From Polaromonas sp. (GTDB taxonomy: Bacteria; Pseudomonadota; Gammaproteobacteria; Burkholderiales; Burkholderiaceae_C), in the NCBI RefSeq assembly GCF_030689685.1, contig NZ_JAUYEY010000027.1, forward strand, positions 121,306 to 185,305: a stretch of 64,000 bases of DNA, given 5' to 3'. Made by a program: the position numbers and the translations under genes. Below the pieces are notes generated by a model. That model was not told where the DNA came from, made no database searches, and was given only the letters and a program-made list of their open reading frames with translations. Positions 51,624-61,312 of the stretch are shown here, piece after piece (the stretch's first letter is position 1; the number at the start of each line of letters is the position of its first letter).

Positions 51624-52721
51624 TCAAGCCACCACCGGGCCTCTTTTTGTGGCGGCAGTTGTCGCGGATGACTGGCTCGCGGCCGGGGCTGCAGATTCGC
51701 TGGTAATTTCTGCATCCACCAGCCGCCGATAGCGGGTCAATGCGCCGTCCAGATGCAGCGGCAACATGGTGAAGTCGGGTGCGCTGGCCAGGCAAGCGCT
51801 TTGAGCGCCAATCATGTCTTTGTCTTCTTCAAAAGCGCGAATCAGCATTTGGTACATCGACCCCGCCAGTTCGGCGTCGCCCTGGCCGGTGCGATGGCCC
51901 TGCTGAAAAAAGTAATGCGTGCTGTGTTCAGTCTCTGGGGTCAAAGTCTGGCAGCTATGCAGTTCAACCTCGCCACTATCGACAGAGTTGCTTTTGCTGG
52001 GTTTTCCGCCCGACTTCATCAGCAGCGTTCCGGGAAGTAAAAAGTCGTAGTCCCACCAGCGTTCTATCAGGCCGCTGAAGGTATGGATGCGCTGGTAAGA
52101 CGGCGGTGGCGGTACTTCTGCCACTGACCGTTGCACCCGCAAACCTCGCTGCCCGTGCGTCAAAATGTCGCTGACTGCAGCCCGGCTTTGCGCAATGGCG
52201 TGCGAACCGCCCAGTGTTTTCTCATGAACGTAACTGAGGTGTGAAAAATCCAGTAAGTTGTCGCAGATCAGCAAATAGTTGGTCTGGTAATGCAGGTAGC
52301 CTGGCTTGTAATGCCAGTCGGGGCTATCGCACGAATAGTTGTCCGGAAGCATCGCCCGATCCGCTTTTTCCGGCTCACCCATCCACACAAAAATCCACTT
52401 GTTTTTGGCCACCACCGGGTATCGTTTGACGCAGGCCTTGGCTGGCGCCGCGCTCATGCCCGGTACTTCAATACATTGACCATCGGGGTTAAACAGCAGG
52501 CCGTGGTAACCGCAGCGAAGATTGTTGCCCTCAAAACGTCCTTTTGACAGCGGCGCGCCACGGTGGCAACAACGGTCGGCCAACGCAACCAGCTCGTTGC
52601 CAGCTCGATAGACCACGATGGGCTCGCCGAGCACAGTTCGCGTGAATATCTGGCCATTTTCCTGAGTCGACGGAATTTCGTGATCCCAGGCGATCACGTA
52701 CCAACAGTTTCTGACGAACAT
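51624..52721 (-). CDS. Rieske non-heme iron oxygenase alpha subunit (VanA-like)
   Basis: Terminal oxygenase, 365 residues from ATG 52721, which has AAGGAG upstream. The Rieske 2Fe-2S ligands are in RCCHRGAPLSKGRFEG and NLRCGYHGLLFN. The mononuclear iron motif follows in CDNLLDFSHLSYVHEKTLGG (Asp and two His). This pattern fits vanillate-O-demethylase-type demethylases and related aromatic oxygenases. No reductase gene is adjacent. The last 40 residues are Ala/Ser/Thr-rich tail. Between a MarR regulator and a Bug protein. Confidence 0.9.
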   Translation of the reverse strand: MFVRNCWYVIAWDHEIPSTQENGQIFTRTVLGEPIVVYRAGNELVALADRCCHRGAPLSKGRFEGNNLRCGYHGLLFNPDGQCIEVPGMSAAPAKACVKRYPVVAKNKWIFVWMGEPEKADRAMLPDNYSCDSPDWHYKPGYLHYQTNYLLICDNLLDFSHLSYVHEKTLGGSHAIAQSRAAVSDILTHGQRGLRVQRSVAEVPPPPSYQRIHTFSGLIERWWDYDFLLPGTLLMKSGGKPSKSNSVDSGEVELHSCQTLTPETEHSTHYFFQQGHRTGQGDAELAGSMYQMLIRAFEEDKDMIGAQSACLASAPDFTMLPLHLDGALTRYRRLVDAEITSESAAPAASQSSATTAATKRGPVVA

Positions 52722-52749
52722 CAGCTTTTTCTCCTTAGAAAGATCACCT

Positions 52750-53391
52750 TCACGCCTTGGACGGCGGTAAATTTCTCCTGCGTACAGGTTTGGCGAGTGA
52801 ATCGGCAATAAACGCCTGTGTTGCCACCTCGACTGCAGGCAAGTTTTCATGAAGCCGCTTGAGCAAGCGCAGCAAGGTTTCATGGTCATCCTTGCTCAGC
52901 ACCTCCAGTAAAGCGCGCTCTCTTGCCAGTGCGATGCCGAGAATCTGGTCGTGAATATGACGCCCGTGCAGCGTGAGGCTGGCCAAACGAATGCGACCAT
53001 CGGCGGGATCGAGTTCAAGCGCAATCAGTTTCTTCGCCACCATTTGTTTGAAGCATCGGCTGACAGACGCCTTGTCCATGCCGATGACCTGACTGATCTG
53101 CTGGGCGCTGATCGTTTCGTGGATGGCCAGCAGCACCATGCAGCGCCACACTTCCGCCCCCACGCCAAACAGGTTCAGATAGTTTTGCGAGGCCCCACGC
53201 GTGAGCTTGTTGGCAATCCAGACAAAGTAGGCGGGGACATAACGGTCAAGGTCAACGGCTGAAGCGGGCGGTGTCAGCAGGTCACGCGCATCCTCGTTGC
53301 TGGCGGCAACTGGCTTGAGAAGGGACTTTCCAGGTGCTTTGACGTCGGCGTCAGTGACCGGTTTGTTTCGGCGGGAGGGCTGGGTGGTCAT
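52750..53391 (-). CDS. MarR-family transcriptional regulator
   Basis: 213 residues, longer than typical MarR (about 150) because of a basic, disordered N-terminus of roughly 45 residues. The winged helix-turn-helix reads ISAQQISQVIGMDKASVSRCFKQMVAKKLI, with the wing DPADGRIRLASLT. First of three co-directional genes with the oxygenase and Bug protein, which it probably controls. Overlapping palindromes sit 14-47 bp upstream of its start. Confidence 0.9.
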   Translation of the reverse strand: MTTQPSRRNKPVTDADVKAPGKSLLKPVAASNEDARDLLTPPASAVDLDRYVPAYFVWIANKLTRGASQNYLNLFGVGAEVWRCMVLLAIHETISAQQISQVIGMDKASVSRCFKQMVAKKLIALELDPADGRIRLASLTLHGRHIHDQILGIALARERALLEVLSKDDHETLLRLLKRLHENLPAVEVATQAFIADSLAKPVRRRNLPPSKA

Positions 53392-53404
53392 AGCGGCATT
53401 CTTT

Positions 53405-53438
53405 TAGTTGGCAAATCAACTAGTTGAATAGTCAACTT
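53405..53438. promoter_or_regulatory. Overlapping palindromic operators upstream of the MarR gene
   Basis: TAGTTG-GCAAAT-CAACTA at 53405-53422 and TAGTTG-AATAGT-CAACTT at 53421-53438: two 6-6-6 palindromes in a row with CAACTAGTTG in the centre. This is the size and place of a MarR autorepression site. Confidence 0.75.
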
Positions 53439-53508
53439 GAAGTTTGTTTATCGCATCCGCATTTACCCGCACTGATGATCGGATCAGCCCAGCGGTCACA
53501 ATGGCGCC

Positions 53509-54372
53509 ATGGACCAAACCCAAGACCTCTCTGGCAGCCGCCTGGCCGACGCCTGGGCCGAGTTGCAGTCGCATGCCGACAAAGGCAATCCACTTGAAGC
53601 TGACGCCTATCGCCTGGCATTTGCCGACCCTGAATTTTTGCTGCGGCGGGAAACACGCGGCATTCGTTTCCAGCTTGAGATGCTCAAGCCCGACATGGAG
53701 CAACTCGCCCAGGGCATTGAAAACACCATCGTGGTTTTCGGTAGCGCACGTTTCCCGGCGCCCGAGCAGGCTGAACAAGCCCTGAAGCTGGCCCGTGAAA
53801 GCGGCGACACGCAGGCGCAGGCGCTGGCCGAGCGGCATGTGCGCAATGCGGTTTATTACGAGCAGGCACGGCTGTTCGGACGCATGGTCGCCACCCACAG
53901 CGAACACCGTCCGCCGGCCGAGCAGCTCTTCATCTGCACCGGCGGCGGCCCCGGCATCATGGAGGCGGCCAACCGCGGCGCGCACGAGATGGGCGTGCCC
54001 ACCGTGGGCCTGAACATCGCCCTGCCGCACGAACAAAGCTCCAACCCCTACGTCACACCCTCGCTGAGCTTCAAGTTCCACTACTTCGCGCTGCGCAAGA
54101 TGCATTTCATGATGCGGGCCAAGGCGCTGGTGGCCTTTCCCGGTGGTTTCGGCACACTCGACGAGCTGTTCGAAGTCATCACGCTGGTGCAGACCCGCAA
54201 AGCCAAGCCGGTGCCCATCATCCTGTTCGGCTCCGACTACTGGAAACGCCTGCTCAACTTTGATGTGCTGGTCGAGGAAGGCGCGATTTCGCCGGAAGAC
54301 TTGAAGCTCTTCGAATATGTCGACGACCCCCAGGTCGCCTGGGACGCGATCAAGACCTTTTATCAGTTGTAA
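53509..54372 (+). CDS. LOG-family protein
   Basis: Rossmann-fold protein of the LOG/lysine-decarboxylase-like family (cytokinin riboside 5'-monophosphate phosphoribohydrolase homologues), 287 residues. The nucleotide motifs are ICTGGGPGIMEAANRGA and the signature FPGGFGTLDELFE at about 203-215. It has a longer N-terminus than typical LOG (about 190 residues). It probably hydrolyses nucleotide 5'-monophosphates. Divergent from the MarR cluster. Confidence 0.88.
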   Translation: MDQTQDLSGSRLADAWAELQSHADKGNPLEADAYRLAFADPEFLLRRETRGIRFQLEMLKPDMEQLAQGIENTIVVFGSARFPAPEQAEQALKLARESGDTQAQALAERHVRNAVYYEQARLFGRMVATHSEHRPPAEQLFICTGGGPGIMEAANRGAHEMGVPTVGLNIALPHEQSSNPYVTPSLSFKFHYFALRKMHFMMRAKALVAFPGGFGTLDELFEVITLVQTRKAKPVPIILFGSDYWKRLLNFDVLVEEGAISPEDLKLFEYVDDPQVAWDAIKTFYQL

Positions 54373-54378
54373 ATAGAG

Positions 54379-54470
54379 CCCCCACGTTCGTTCACTGCGT
54401 GTAACTCTCTGCCCCCTGCGGGGGCGCTGCGCCTGCGGGCCGGCAAAGCCGGACCCGCGGCCCCTGCTTG
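54379..54470 (+). repeat. Dispersed repeat family B copy
   Basis: GTTCACTGCGTGTAACTCTC, GCCCCCTGCGGGGGC and GGGCCGGCAAAGCCGG. It shares the CACT-CGTGTA-CTGCCCCC blocks with the insertion in gcvP. Confidence 0.7.
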
Positions 54471-54482
54471 TCGGGAGGGAGC

Positions 54483-55643
54483 TCAGTCCCTGAGCAGCCA
54501 AGCCGCACGCGCGCCGGCGCCGACCACCGCACCGGTGGCCCAGAACACGCCGGCGATGCCGATCACCGCGCCCAGGGTGCCGAACAGCATGGGCATCAGC
54601 ACACTGGACGCGTTGATGGCCATCAGGCGCAGGCCCAGCGCCTCGCCGTGTCTGGCCTCGGGCGTGATCTGGTGCAGCATGCTCATGATCATGGGCTGGA
54701 CCGTGCCCAGCGCGAAACCCAGCAGCACCGAACACACACCCATGCCCAGCGCCGTGCCCATGAAGGGGTAGACACCAAACAGCACGGCGGTCATCAGCAT
54801 CGCGCCCACCAGCACACGCCACTCGCGCAGGTGCGCGGCCAGCAGCGGCATGACCATGCGGATGGCGGCGGCGGCCACGGCAAAGGCGCCCAGGATGGAA
54901 CCGATGACCGAGGCGCTGATACCTTTTTCAAAACCCAGCACCGGCACCACAAAAGTGTGCACGTCCCAGCAGGACGACAAAAACCAGTTCACCAGCATGA
55001 GACGGCGAAAGGCCGGGTCGCGCAGCAGGTCCCAGGCACTGGCCGGCGCGCTGCCCGGCTCTACGGTCACGGGCGGCAGTTCGCGGGTCGGCCGCACCAG
55101 CAACCAGCAGGCCAGCGGCAGCACCGCCATCAGAAAAAACGCGGCGCGGTAACCGGTGGTGCTGTTGGGCAAAGCGCCCGCATGGTCGATCAGCAGGCCC
55201 GCCGCGAAAGGCCCGACAAAATTCGACACTGCCGGACCAATTGACAGCCAGCTAAACACGCGCCGCAGTTGCAAGGCCCCCACCGCTGCACGCCCGACAT
55301 GGCGCTGCAGCGAAATGACGGCTGCCCCAGTGGCACCACCGGTCAGCAGCGCCGCCACGCACAGCACCGGGAACACCGGAAAGGCCACCGCCATGCCGGC
55401 GCCCAGCATGGCAGCCATCACGCTGTAGCCGATGGGGCGCTTCAGGCCATGGCGGTCGGCAAAACGGCCGGCCGGCAGCGCCAGGAACACCTGCGTCAGG
55501 GCAAACATCGCGAGCAGCACACCGACGGCCGCCGGGCTGTAACCCTCGCGCAGCGCCAGCAGCGGTGCGGCCATGCGGGTGCCGGCCATGCAGGCGTGCA
55601 AGCAAACCTGCGCGAGGATCAGGCGGGCCAGTTCAGGCGTCAT
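54483..55643 (-). CDS. Major facilitator superfamily transporter
   Basis: 386 residues with about 12 hydrophobic helices. The MFS loop-2/3 motif is PAGRFADRHGLKRPIG near residue 57. The second half begins near RLMLVNWFLSSCWDVHTF. Substrate unknown; it resembles drug/small-molecule exporters. Convergent with the LOG gene, with a family-B repeat between. Confidence 0.88.
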   Translation of the reverse strand: MTPELARLILAQVCLHACMAGTRMAAPLLALREGYSPAAVGVLLAMFALTQVFLALPAGRFADRHGLKRPIGYSVMAAMLGAGMAVAFPVFPVLCVAALLTGGATGAAVISLQRHVGRAAVGALQLRRVFSWLSIGPAVSNFVGPFAAGLLIDHAGALPNSTTGYRAAFFLMAVLPLACWLLVRPTRELPPVTVEPGSAPASAWDLLRDPAFRRLMLVNWFLSSCWDVHTFVVPVLGFEKGISASVIGSILGAFAVAAAAIRMVMPLLAAHLREWRVLVGAMLMTAVLFGVYPFMGTALGMGVCSVLLGFALGTVQPMIMSMLHQITPEARHGEALGLRLMAINASSVLMPMLFGTLGAVIGIAGVFWATGAVVGAGARAAWLLRD

Positions 55644-55649
55644 GATTAA

Positions 55650-55711
55650 TGATCAAATCGGCCTCTAGCCCATACTCATAGGGGGCAAGAAGCTATCAAA
55701 TCAGTAGCAAA
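55650..55711 (+). repeat. Dispersed repeat family A, full copy
   Basis: ATGATCAAATCGGCCTCTAG at the left and GAAGCTATCAAATCAGTAGC at the right. This is the clearest copy and can serve as the reference. Between the MFS gene and rmuC. Confidence 0.88.
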
Positions 55712-55725
55712 CCAGGGAAGGGAAG

Positions 55726-57081
55726 TCAATCGTCCAGCACGTCCGTATCTGCGGCTGGCGGCAGCAGCACCTGGGATTCGGCGTCGGGCAAGGCCTCGAC
55801 CTTGCGCAGGGCCAGCCGCATCTGCTTGGCGCGGGTGTCGGCCTTGTCCAGGGTATCGGAGGCCTTGGCCACCTGCTCCTTGATACGCGCCACCCATTCG
55901 CCATAACGCTCGAACTCGGTCTTGACCGCGCCCAGCACCTTCCAGACCTCGGACGCCTGCTGCTCCAGCGCCAACGTGCGAAAACCCATGTGCAGGCTGT
56001 TGAGCATGGCCAGCAAGGTGGTCGGTCCGGCCAGCGTCACACGGTGCTGGCGCTGAATCGCGTCCATCAGCCCCGGCCGGCGCAAGACCTCGGCATACAG
56101 GCTTTCGACCGGCAGGAACAGGATGGCGAAATCGGTGGTGTGCGGCGCAGCCAGGTAGTTCTCGGCAATCGATTTGGCCTCAGTGCGGATACGCGCTTCC
56201 AGCGCCTTGCCGGCCAGCTCTACCGCGCCAGGGTCTACGCGTTCATGCGCGTCGAGCAGGCGCTCATAATCGTCGCGTGGAAATTTTGCATCGATGGGCA
56301 ACCACACTGGCGAGCCGTCGTCGCCGCGTCCGGGAAAGCGGATGGCGAAGTCCACACGCTGACCGCTGCGCGGCTTGGTCTCGACCTGCTTGGCATACTG
56401 CTCGGTGGTCAGCACCTGCTCCAGCAGGGCTTCGAGCTGGACTTCGCCAAACACACCACGCGTCTTGACGTTGGTCAGCACGCGCTGCAGGCTGCCCACG
56501 CCGACCGCCAGTGACTGCATCTCGCCGAGGCCCTTGTGCACCTGTTCGAGCCGGTCGGCCACCTGCTTGAAGCTCTCGCCGAGGCGCGTCTCCAGCGTGG
56601 TCTGGAGTTTTTCGTCCACGGTTTTGCGCATTTCGTCCAGCTTGGCCGAATTGGTTTGCTGCAACTGAGCGAGTTGCTGCTCCAGCGTTTCGCGCACTTC
56701 GACCATGCGCCGGGCGTTCGATTCGCTGACCGACTGCAACTGCGTGCTCAGGGTGTCGGACAGGGTTTTCTGCAGCAAGGTCAACTGCTGGGAAAAAGCG
56801 TCGATCTGCGTGTTCTGCGTGCGAATGGCTTCGGCGCTTTGCTGCACCAGCGTCTGCTGGAAGGTAGCAAAGCTCGTCGCCAGTTCCTGGCGGCTTGAGC
56901 GCGCGCTGTCGCCGATCTCACGCCGCAATTCACGTTCAAGCTTGTCGTTGCCTGCCGCCAGACCAGCCAACACCTGCGCGGCGCCCGTGCTGTCGGCCGG
57001 CTTGCGCAGCAACAGCCACAGCAGGAGCAGCAGGTTGGCCAGCAGCAATGCCAGCGCCAGCCAGGCTTGGAGGTCGGTCAT
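55726..57081 (-). CDS. rmuC: DNA recombination protein RmuC
   Basis: 451 residues. An N-terminal membrane helix (AWLALALLLANLLLLLWLLL) is followed by about 170 residues of coiled coil, then the RmuC nuclease-like core (VKTRGVFGEVQLEALLEQVL, WLPIDAKFPRDDYERLL, HTTDFAILFLPVESLYAEVL). RmuC limits DNA inversions at short repeats and takes part in defence against foreign DNA. Its length is normal. Confidence 0.93.
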   Translation of the reverse strand: MTDLQAWLALALLLANLLLLLWLLLRKPADSTGAAQVLAGLAAGNDKLERELRREIGDSARSSRQELATSFATFQQTLVQQSAEAIRTQNTQIDAFSQQLTLLQKTLSDTLSTQLQSVSESNARRMVEVRETLEQQLAQLQQTNSAKLDEMRKTVDEKLQTTLETRLGESFKQVADRLEQVHKGLGEMQSLAVGVGSLQRVLTNVKTRGVFGEVQLEALLEQVLTTEQYAKQVETKPRSGQRVDFAIRFPGRGDDGSPVWLPIDAKFPRDDYERLLDAHERVDPGAVELAGKALEARIRTEAKSIAENYLAAPHTTDFAILFLPVESLYAEVLRRPGLMDAIQRQHRVTLAGPTTLLAMLNSLHMGFRTLALEQQASEVWKVLGAVKTEFERYGEWVARIKEQVAKASDTLDKADTRAKQMRLALRKVEALPDAESQVLLPPAADTDVLDD

Positions 57082-57090
57082 ACCTTGCGC

Positions 57091-58077
57091 TTATTTGGCG
57101 GCCAGCACCGCAGAGTTCAGCGGTGTCAGCGGCCTTTTGTCCTTAAAGAAACCGATCAGGTTGTCCACCGCCAGATTCGCCATCGCCATGCGCGTCGGTA
57201 CGGTGGCGCTGGCGATGTGCGGCGTCAGCACCACGTTGGGTACGGTGAGCAGGTCGGGGTGCACCTTGGGCTCGCCTTCAAACACATCCAGGCCGGCGGC
57301 TGCAATGGTTTTGTCGCCCAGGGCCTGGGCCAGCGCCGCATCATCCACAATGCCTCCGCGCGCAATGTTGACCAGCGTCGCCGTGGGTTTCATCAGCGCC
57401 AGTTCGGCCGCACCAATCGTGTGGTGCGAAGCCGGCGAATACGGCAGCACCAACACCACATGGTCGGCGGTTCTCAAGAGCTCTTCCTTGCTCACATAGC
57501 TGGCCTTGCATTCGGCTTCCACCGCGGCATCGAGGCGGGAGCGGTTGTGGTAAATCACCTTCATGCCGAACCCATGCGCGCCGCGCTTGGCAATACCTTG
57601 GCCGATGCGCCCCATGCCCAGAACGCCCAGCGTGCTGCCGTGGATGTCGGAGCCAGCGAACATGTCGAAACTCCATTTGTTCCACTTGCCAGCGCGCAGG
57701 TAATGCTCGCTCTCGGTGACGCGCCGGGCGGTCGCCATCAGCAGCGCGAAACCAAAATCGGCTGTGGTTTCCGTCAGCACGTCCGGCGCGTTGGTGGCCA
57801 GCACACCGGCCGCTGTCATCGCGTCGAGGTCGAAGTTGTTGTAACCCACCGCCATGTTGGCGCAGATTTTCAGGCGCGGGCAGGCGGCCAGCACCTCGGC
57901 ATCAATGCGGTCGCCGCCGGTGGTGAAAGCGCCGTCCTTGTCCTTCAATTTGTCCGCGAGCTGGGCCTTGGACCAGCTTTCATCAGCTTGGTTGGCCTCA
58001 ACCTCGAAGTGCTGCTCAAGCCGGCTGATGATTTCTGGAAAAATCGCACGCGCGACGAGGATTTTGGGTTTGCTCAT
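57091..58077 (-). CDS. D-2-hydroxyacid dehydrogenase (GhrB-like glyoxylate/hydroxypyruvate reductase)
   Basis: 328 residues. NAD(P) motif GVLGMGRIGQGIAKR at about 152; catalytic Arg in VNIARGGIVDD, Glu in LDVFEGEPKVHP and His in VVLTPHIAS. This arrangement suits a glyoxylate/hydroxypyruvate reductase. 9 bp before rmuC on the same strand, so the two are probably co-transcribed. Confidence 0.92.
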   Translation of the reverse strand: MSKPKILVARAIFPEIISRLEQHFEVEANQADESWSKAQLADKLKDKDGAFTTGGDRIDAEVLAACPRLKICANMAVGYNNFDLDAMTAAGVLATNAPDVLTETTADFGFALLMATARRVTESEHYLRAGKWNKWSFDMFAGSDIHGSTLGVLGMGRIGQGIAKRGAHGFGMKVIYHNRSRLDAAVEAECKASYVSKEELLRTADHVVLVLPYSPASHHTIGAAELALMKPTATLVNIARGGIVDDAALAQALGDKTIAAAGLDVFEGEPKVHPDLLTVPNVVLTPHIASATVPTRMAMANLAVDNLIGFFKDKRPLTPLNSAVLAAK

Positions 58078-58113
58078 GAGAATATCTCTTGGTTGAAAAG
58101 AAGGATGCCTGGA

Positions 58114-59523
58114 TTATTTGAACCAGATGAAGGTCATCAGGACAAACAGCGGGATCAGCACCGCACCCGACCAGACCATGTAGCCGAAGAAACTGGGCAT
58201 CTTGACACCACGGTCTTCAGCTATCGCCTTGACCATCAGGTTGGGCGCATTGCCGATGTAGGTATTGGCGCCCATGAACACCGCACCGGCCGAAATTGCG
58301 GCCAGGGTGGGCGCCAGTGTGGTCATCAGCACCTGTGCGTCACCCCCGGCAGTGTTGAAAAACACCAGGTAAGTCGGCGCGTTGTCCAGAAACGAACTGA
58401 GCGCACCCGTGGCCCAAAAGTACATGGCCGGGTCGGGCTGGCCGTCGGGCCGGGTCACGGCTGCCACCACCGCGCCAAAAGCTCCACTGGAACCCGCCTT
58501 GAGTATCGCGATCACGGGAATGATGGTCAGAAAAATGCCGGCAAACAATTTGGCAACCTCGGCCATAGGCGCCCAGGAAAACTGGTTGTCCTCATGCACC
58601 TTGCTGGCCGTCAGCTTGAGCGAAAGCAGCGCGATGGCAATCAGTCCGGCGTCACGCACCAGGCCGGGCAGACCGACTTCGGTGCCATAAATGTCCAACA
58701 CCACCGGGGATTTCCAGAAACCGCTGAGCAACACCAGGCCCGCAATCGCTGCCAGCAGGCCGAAGTTGAAAGCGCCGTCAAACCCAAGCCGCTGTGTGTC
58801 CGGCGTCGGGTCCACCCGCTGCACGCCCTCGTTGCGGTAATACCAGCTATCCAGCAAGTAGAAGATCACCAGCAGGCTACCGATCAGGAACAGGGTTTCC
58901 GGAAAGATGTGCTGGAGCGTCCAGAAAAAATCCACACCCTTCAAAAAGCCCAGGAACAGCGGGGGGTCGCCCAGCGGCGTCAGCGATCCGCCGGCATTGG
59001 AGACGATGAAGATAAAAAACACCACGATGTGTGCGTTGTGTTTGCGGTTGTCGTTGGCGCGGATCAAAGGCCTGATCATCAGCATCGAGGCGCCGGTAGT
59101 ACCCATGAAACTGGCCAGCACGGCGCCAATCAGCAACAGGCCCGCATTCAGCGCGGGACTGCCATGTAAATTGCCACGGATGAAAATGCCGCCGGCCACC
59201 GTGAACAGCGCTGTCAACAAAATAATGAACGGTATGTACTCGGCCACCAACGCATGAACCAGGCTGATACCCGCTACTGAAGGTTCGAACATCACGGCAA
59301 AAGGAATAAAAAACGCCAGCGTCCAGGCCGCCGAGACCTTGCCAAAATGATGGTGCCAGAACCACGGCACCAGCAAGGGCATCAACGCGATGGACAGCAG
59401 CAGGCCGGCGAAAGGCACGCCCCACAGCGGCGATAACTGGCTGCCGTCGAAGTCTGCCGCCAACGCCAGCCCGGGCCAGACAAAAAACAAAGCCGCAACG
59501 ACGGCCCAGCGCGATATTTTCAT
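58114..59523 (-). CDS. Sodium:proton antiporter / citrate-transporter-like membrane protein
   Basis: 469 residues, about 12 helices, with a cleavable-looking N-terminal segment (ALFFVWPGLALAAD). I start at ATG 59523; a GTG- or TTG-type extension is less likely. It resembles the NhaD-like part of the ArsB/citrate transporter superfamily: NAGGSLTPLGDPPLFLGFLKG and SFLDNAPTYLVFFN carry the repeated helix-break motifs. Ion specificity cannot be settled from sequence. Confidence 0.82.
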   Translation of the reverse strand: MKISRWAVVAALFFVWPGLALAADFDGSQLSPLWGVPFAGLLLSIALMPLLVPWFWHHHFGKVSAAWTLAFFIPFAVMFEPSVAGISLVHALVAEYIPFIILLTALFTVAGGIFIRGNLHGSPALNAGLLLIGAVLASFMGTTGASMLMIRPLIRANDNRKHNAHIVVFFIFIVSNAGGSLTPLGDPPLFLGFLKGVDFFWTLQHIFPETLFLIGSLLVIFYLLDSWYYRNEGVQRVDPTPDTQRLGFDGAFNFGLLAAIAGLVLLSGFWKSPVVLDIYGTEVGLPGLVRDAGLIAIALLSLKLTASKVHEDNQFSWAPMAEVAKLFAGIFLTIIPVIAILKAGSSGAFGAVVAAVTRPDGQPDPAMYFWATGALSSFLDNAPTYLVFFNTAGGDAQVLMTTLAPTLAAISAGAVFMGANTYIGNAPNLMVKAIAEDRGVKMPSFFGYMVWSGAVLIPLFVLMTFIWFK

Positions 59524-59568
59524 GGTGTCTCCATTTTTAAAAGCCGGGGGACAAACTCCCGACCACAA

Positions 59569-60765
59569 TTATCCCGACGACGCGATGTCAAAAACCTGAC
59601 GCAGGTAAGCCAGGTATTTTTCGTCGTCGCACATGTTTTTGGACGGCGTGTCCGACAGTTTGGCCACAGGTTGACCATTACAGCGCACCATCTTGATGAC
59701 GATTTGCAGCGGCTCGTAGCCAAGATCGTTGGTCAGGTTGGTGCCGATGCCGAAAGCCAGTTGGCAGCGCCCCTTGAACTGCGAATACAGCTCGATGGTG
59801 CGCGGCACTGTCAGGCCGTCGCTGAAGATTAGCGTTTTGGTTTTCGGATCAACCCGGTTTTTGGCGTAATGCGCCAGCATGCGCTCGCCCCACTCGAACG
59901 GGTCCCCGCTGTCATGGCGCGCGCCGTCAAACAGCTTGCAAAAATACATGTCGAAGTCGCGCAGGAAGGCGCTCATGCCGTAAACGTCGCTCAGCGCAAT
60001 ACCGAGGTCACCGCGGTATTCCTTGGCCCAGGATTCGAAGCCGAACACCTGGCTGTCGCGCAGCCGCGGACCCAACGCCTGGCAGGCCTGCAAATACTCG
60101 TGCGCCATGGTGCCCAACGGGGTCAGTCCGAGTTTCATCGCAAACAGCACATTGCTGGTGCCTGCAAATTGACTGGTCACGCCCGTACCCAGTCGTGCAC
60201 TGAGTGCCCGCAGCACCTCCTCATGCCAGGCCTTGCCAAAGCGGCGGCGCGTACCGTAGTCGGCAATTTTCAACTCGGCCAGGCCATTGGCCTGCAACTG
60301 CCCGATCTTGGTGTCCAGGCGCTTGCGCCCCTCTGTCACGTCGGCAAGTTTTTGGGTATTCCGGAAATACACCTCGTTGATAATGGCCAGCACCGGGATC
60401 TCGAACAAAATGGTATGCAGCCACGGACCCTCGATCACCACCTCGATTTCACCCGAGGGCAGTGCCTTGACGCTGACGTATTTTTCATTGAGGCGGAACA
60501 GCCCCAGAAAATCAATGAAGTCGCTTTTGATGAAACGCATCGCACGCAGGTAGGCGAGCTCGGCATCCTGAAACTGCAGGCTGCACAGCAGGCGTATCTC
60601 TTGCCGGATTTCACGGACGTAAGGCGCCAGATCGCCGATGCCGGCCGCGCCGGCATTGCGGCACTTGAACCGGTACTCGACCTGCGCCCCTGGAAACTGA
60701 TGCAGCACGACCTGCATCATCGTGAACTTGTACAGATCAGTATCAAGCAGGCTGGCAATAATCAT
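59569..60765 (-). CDS. pncB: Nicotinate phosphoribosyltransferase
   Basis: NAD salvage: nicotinate plus PRPP to nicotinate mononucleotide. 398 residues from ATG 60765 ([18 protein letters not shown]). Characteristic segments: [35 protein letters not shown] (active-site His) and [16 protein letters not shown]. Length normal. Confidence 0.95.
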   Translation of the reverse strand: MIIASLLDTDLYKFTMMQVVLHQFPGAQVEYRFKCRNAGAAGIGDLAPYVREIRQEIRLLCSLQFQDAELAYLRAMRFIKSDFIDFLGLFRLNEKYVSVKALPSGEIEVVIEGPWLHTILFEIPVLAIINEVYFRNTQKLADVTEGRKRLDTKIGQLQANGLAELKIADYGTRRRFGKAWHEEVLRALSARLGTGVTSQFAGTSNVLFAMKLGLTPLGTMAHEYLQACQALGPRLRDSQVFGFESWAKEYRGDLGIALSDVYGMSAFLRDFDMYFCKLFDGARHDSGDPFEWGERMLAHYAKNRVDPKTKTLIFSDGLTVPRTIELYSQFKGRCQLAFGIGTNLTNDLGYEPLQIVIKMVRCNGQPVAKLSDTPSKNMCDDEKYLAYLRQVFDIASSG

Positions 60766-60961
60766 CGGCACATCCGTAAGTTCATTTTTCGGGCGAATTG
60801 CTGCGTTGCGCGGTGCTCGCAATCCTCATGCACCCAAGTGCATGCCGGCGGCCTGCGCAACCCTCGCATGAGCTCGAAGAGCGATGCGACATGCGCCTCG
60901 CACTTCATCCCAAAAAGCTGAATTTCTGGAGGTGCCCGCGTCGACCAAAATCACAAAACAC
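60766..60961. other. Intergenic region pncB - FKBP gene
   Basis: 196 bp with GC-rich, partly self-complementary sequence (TGCGTTGCGC, GCAATCCTCATGCACCCAAG, TGCGCAACCCTCGCATGAGC) that looks like a dispersed intergenic element. No gene seen. Confidence 0.4.
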
Positions 60962-61312
60962 TCAGCCCAGAAAATCGACTTCGAACAACAGCGTCGCGTT
61001 CGGCGGAATCGCGCCGCCAGCGCCGCGCGCACCGTAACCGAGTTCTGCCGGAATCACCAGGCGGCGCGTGCCGCCGACCGACATGCCCTGCACGCCTTCA
61101 TCCCAGCCCTTGATGACCTGGCCGGCACCGAGCGAAAACTCGAACGGGTCGCCACGGTCCTTGCTCGAATCGAACTTGGCGCCCTGCACACCGTCGTTGT
61201 AAAGCCAGCCGGTGTAATGCACGCGGACGTTCTGGCCAGCCTTGGCAATCGCGCCAGTGCCGAGCACAGTGTCTTCGTATTGGAGGCCGGAGGGGGTGGT
61301 GGTCAGTGCCAT
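60962..61312 (-). CDS. FKBP-type peptidyl-prolyl cis-trans isomerase
   Basis: Single-domain cytoplasmic FKBP of 116 residues. VRVHYTGWLYNDGVQGAKFD, FEFSLGAGQVIKGWDEGVQG and YGARGAGGAIPPNATLLFEV are the canonical active-site segments. I start at ATG 61312 (MALTTTPSGLQYED). Confidence 0.95.
   Translation of the reverse strand: MALTTTPSGLQYEDTVLGTGAIAKAGQNVRVHYTGWLYNDGVQGAKFDSSKDRGDPFEFSLGAGQVIKGWDEGVQGMSVGGTRRLVIPAELGYGARGAGGAIPPNATLLFEVDFLG

Noticed and set aside
53416..54822. 468-codon minus-strand frame
   Set aside because: It overlaps the LOG gene on one side and the MFS gene in another frame; no family similarity.
57067..59169. 700-codon open frame on the plus strand
   Set aside because: It lies opposite the hydroxyacid dehydrogenase and antiporter genes; long antisense frames are expected in GC-rich DNA and the translation is His/Arg/Gln-rich without motifs.
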